Below, piece by piece: positions 60,929-64,000 of a stretch of 64,000 nucleotides of DNA. Position 1 is the stretch's first letter. Each line of letters opens with the position of its first letter. The stretch comes from Periconia sp. R9002 (Eukaryota; Ascomycota; Dothideomycetes; Pleosporales; Periconiaceae), in the NCBI GenBank assembly GCA_023627715.1, contig JAMAHW010000016.1, positions 124,001 through 188,000 of the forward strand, in the 5' to 3' direction. The position numbers and the translations under genes were made by a program. The notes below the pieces were generated by a model. The model worked only from the letters and a program-made list of their open reading frames with translations, was not told where the DNA came from and searched no databases.

Positions 60929-62190
60929 ATGAAATCGTCCACTGTTCTGCTGACCAGCTTTGCGCTGCTTGCGCCCACAAACGCTCACTGTACATATCTC
61001 GAATCCTGTAGTTCTCGAGAAGAAAAAAGCCCCCCTCTAACCTGACAACACCCTAGATTTCTTCAGTCGCCTCATCCTCGACGGAAAATGGACATCAACA
61101 TGGGAATACGTCCGGTGAAAACTCCCCCGCTCAAAAACTCCCAGCATACACACACACACACTAACAGCGTTCTTCGAACACGCTGCAGTGAGATAAGCCC
61201 TTATCCCGGAGACACGACCAAGTTGGCCATGGCCTACCCCAATACCAACCCCGACTCGCCCGATCTCCGCTGCGGACGCAACGCCACGCGAGGCTGGTCG
61301 CAGCCCAAGACCGCGATCGTGAAAGCCGGAGATACGATCGGGTTTGGGGCGGCTGAGCATGAATTGGTCGATTCGCCGAGGATGTATCATCCTGGGGTGG
61401 CTTCTGCGTGGTTGAGTAAGGTTTCTGGAGACTTGGATGGATATTTGGGTGATGGTACGTCAATGGGGAATATTCCGGAGGGTGAAAAAACGGGAAGGCG
61501 GTATTCTGGGGGAAGAGAAATCGAGACTACGTGGGACATGCTGGGTTGAACAAAAGAGCTAATCAGCGATGCAGGTGAATGGGTCAAAATCATGCAGACC
61601 AGAGGACGCGAGGCTCAAAGCGTAGACTTTGACAAAGAGGAAAACAACCCTTTTTACGACCCGTTAAAGGCGATATGGGGTACCTTTCAAGCTGATAGCG
61701 TACGTGTTTCTTTCTCCTCTTTCCCCCACCCCTTCGTTTCCGCGCAGTCATGAAGTCCTCTCCCTCGCACTCTTCTCCCTTGATCCACCGAAAAAGCCAC
61801 CTTCTCATACATAAATATCTGACATGCTCCCCCCATCCGCAGTGGAACTTCACCATCCCCGCCACAACCCCATCAGGGACCTACCTCGTCCGCTTCGAAC
61901 ACATGTTCCCGAACCCGCAAGACACGCAATTCTACGTCAACTGCGCGAACATTGAAATCATCAACGAAAATACCGAAGGCGCAGCACTGCCCGCGGGTGT
62001 CAAGATCCCCGGCGTGTACACCAGAGGCCAAAAAGGTAAAAGCAAAAAATTGTTAACTGGGGTGTGTGGAGAACTTTTGTAGCTGCTGACTTTGGTGATG
62101 GTAGATGTTTACTTTTACACGTATGATTATGGGCTTAAGGGGAGCTTGGATGGGTATACGACGCCCGCGCCTGAGCCTTGGAAGGGGTAG
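60929..62190 (+). CDS. AA9 lytic polysaccharide monooxygenase
   Basis: A secreted copper enzyme that oxidatively cleaves cellulose or related glucans. Six exons (60929-60989, 61057-61114, 61189-61454, 61575-61699, 61843-62035, 62105-62190) splice to 262 aa without a CBM1. Signal peptide residues 1-19 (LLTSFALLAPTNA) leave His20 as the N-terminal copper-binding histidine; the His codon is the last whole codon before intron 1. Family features: HYFFSRLILDGK, WEYVREISPYPG, DLRCGRNATRGW, KAGDTIGFGAAEHE, second copper His in YHPGVASAWLSK, WNFTIPATTPSGTYLVRFEH, and the axial Tyr in QFYVNCANIEI. Intron 2 contains an (AC)n tract. This indicates plant-biomass use. Splice phases all fit; the weakest junction is exon 2/3. 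Confidence 0.92.
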
Positions 62191-63887
62191 GTAGATTGCG
62201 GTGTGGGTGGTAGGTATTCGTGGGTGAGGTTTAGGAAAGGAGGGGAGCGTCTGTGGCCCACGAGAGCTTATCTGGGAAAGAAGAGAGTTGTCAGGAAACT
62301 AGGATCAGTAGTACTATCTAGGAAAAGTTGGTGTAATTCACCGAGCATTCAGAATATCATAAAGTATCGCTAGGTGTTTTTTTTAAGGAATTGAATACTT
62401 TCACAGAGCCAATCAAACTGAATCTTCCTAGCCAGCAAGTACTATATACATCATCTCCTCTTGACTTCACATTCAATATATGCTGTTTCTACGACCGCCT
62501 GTATACTCTCGTACTCTTATTCTCCTCAACCGCGACCACCAGGTCCATAGCCCTGGGGTAGAAGTGAGGCGGCAGCGTCTTTATATCCACGACGGTATAT
62601 GAACCTAGCATCTGCCCGACCTGACCTGCCTGCCTGCATGCCTGTCTCGGGAAAGGTCGTAGCCGTTGAAAACCGCAGCTAGTCCTAGACCGACGAGGCG
62701 TTCTTAGACACACGTGAACTTCGATGTTGAGTTTGTTTCCCATCAATACAATTCAAACACCATCATGGAACTTTTATTCCCATTGAAATACCAACGCCGG
62801 GGATAGTAAGTATTTTGATGATCTCCTTTCCCAAACACCCGCAGTTCAGCTTTCTTCTCTCCCTGTGACGTACTCAATCCCGAGAGTCACTTGACTACGT
62901 ATCCCGAGTCTTTCTCTCCACAACACAACCTCTCCAACTCTTCTAATATTGCTTTGACACCTCGTCGTACCAGTTCAAGCAAAGCATGAATAACGCGGAA
63001 CATAAAATTTCGAAGCAAACATCTAAAGCGACTTGTACCCTTTTGTGTAAAAAGGAAACCCCCAGTTTCCAGGAAAGGAGAAACGGTATGTTATCCAGAG
63101 CGAAGAAAAAGCGGCGCGGCAACCCAGAGACTGCACAGGACAAATCCTCAGTATTCCGGTTTGTGCAAGTGCACGAGATGTGTATGCGTGTAATGTACAC
63201 TAGCACATACACAACACTGACAGAAACCGACATCTCCCAAACCCCCAAGTTCCCTCCCAGCAAATCTATAAACCAAACGCCACCGTCGCGCATCAACGAA
63301 GACATTTCACGTCGCCGCACCCAACACAGCGCCCCGTGTTTCCGTCAAACAAATCAAATCAAACCAAATCAAACCAAACGCGGATCCATAGACAATTTGT
63401 TGAACACCCACGACATAACCTTTGTGCATGTGCTCAGCAGCGTTGATTTGATGATCGCGAATCACGTTTCGATAATCCCCGGGTGTTGGGGACGTGTGTG
63501 TCACTGTGCGTGGACTGTTGCACGGCGTTTTTTTTTCTAGTAACACCCACACACACACACGTACTTGGCCTGCGGGTGGTAGGAGGTGTTTTTGATGGGA
63601 CGGGAAATGGGGGGGGACACGTTATCGTGTGTTGGTTATGTGGATGTGGGTATTTTGTCTCGTTTTGATGGGGTTAGGTGTCGTTGCTAAAGTAAAGCTC
63701 TCCCAATCAAAATATGTCTTATGTGATTTTCATGGCATGCATTGTTTGAAGTGTAGATAGGGCTACTGAAATGCCGTATATCCTGTAGTACGTGAACTCA
63801 ACACCGAAACCATCATGATCAAGTTAGTACTTGATCCTGGCACGCATTTTACTCCATTTCCATCTTCTGCTAGACCGACAGGTGCGA
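62191..63887. other. long intergenic at the right side
   Basis: 1.7 kb. A plus-strand frame at 62986-63540 (184 codons) is open but of low-complexity, unspliced and motif-free. AATCAAACC-type repeats lie at 63349-63379 and a (CA)n tract at 63544-63559. Nothing further is supported. Confidence 0.4.
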
Positions 63888-64000
63888 ATGGAAGAAATTA
63901 AAGGAAATTCAGTGGCAGTGATGGTTGGAAACTTTTCATCACAGTTTGAACGGCGCAGAAACGGTTGCATAACTTGTAATGTTTTGATAGGACTTGGATA
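63888..64000 (+). CDS. probable Zn2Cys6 transcription factor, first exon only (cut by right edge)
   Basis: From ATG 63888 (MEEIKGNSV) or in-frame ATG 63921 (MVGNFSSQ), the frame runs into FERRRNGCITC, which matches the basic start plus the first CxxC of a fungal zinc binuclear cluster (compare KTGCITCK in the gene at 19806). An intron commonly follows this point in such genes, and the TGTAAT-GTTTTG sequence near 63980 might be its donor. The rest lies outside the window, so the assignment depends on one short motif. Confidence 0.5.
   Translation, partial: MEEIKGNSVAVMVGNFSSQFERRRNGCITCNVLIGLG

Noticed and set aside
62986..63540. 184-codon plus-strand ORF
   Set aside because: Repeat-containing, no motif, overlapped by equally open frames on the other strand.

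Overview
The window is nuclear DNA of a filamentous ascomycete (Pezizomycotina). Genes are protein-coding, mostly 0.4 to 2 kb apart, and split by short introns (about 45-90 bp) with GTRNGT-like donors, CTAAC/CTGAC-like branch points and YAG acceptors. Many products are typical of filamentous fungi: HymA/Mo25, Zn2Cys6 regulators, hybrid histidine kinase, UDP-galactopyranose mutase, AA9 LPMO, GH16 Crh and GH20. I cannot fix the class; Dothideomycetes or Leotiomycetes would fit. I saw no rRNA, tRNA, CRISPR array, intact transposon or prokaryotic operon. Exon coordinates were spliced by eye from reading frames and splice signals, and most models close in frame.

Layout. 1-3.4 kb: 5' part of hymA (-), cut by the left edge, and a Csk1-like CDK-family kinase (-). 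3.4-6.4 kb: Syp1-type F-BAR/muniscin endocytic adaptor (+). 8.4-14.5 kb: a 2020-aa hybrid histidine kinase (+). 16.1-17.7 kb: an ER-type FKBP fused in frame to a STIMATE/Ypl162c-type membrane protein (+), the most unusual object here. 19.8-27 kb: a less conserved stretch with a Zn2Cys6 regulator (+), a Cys-rich secreted/GPI-type protein (+), two small membrane-protein loci (+) and an orphan polytopic membrane protein (-). 27.5-35 kb: GH20 hexosaminidase (-), CYP52-like P450 (+), GPI-type GH16 Crh transglycosylase (-). 35.9-40 kb: PRO2 (+) and UDP-galactopyranose mutase (-). 42.3-45.4 kb: sugar-phosphate/DMT translocator with a 6-nt micro-exon (+) and ribosomal protein eL18 (+). 46.6-51.2 kb: ADE2 (+) and a CorA-like metal transporter (-). 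52-55.4 kb: PMR1-type Ca/Mn P-type ATPase (-). 56.4-60.3 kb: cohesin kleisin RAD21 (+) and SUA5 (+). 60.9-62.2 kb: AA9 LPMO (+). Right edge: the first exon of a probable Zn2Cys6 regulator (+).

How they fit together. This is mainly a housekeeping neighbourhood, without an obvious biosynthetic cluster. Loose themes are cell-wall glycan work (GH20, Crh GH16 and UGM within about 12.5 kb), divalent-cation transport (CorA-like next to PMR1; STIMATE is a calcium-entry regulator in animals) and signalling (HymA, Csk1-like kinase, hybrid histidine kinase). The 20-27 kb stretch looks faster evolving and holds most of the proteins I could not place.
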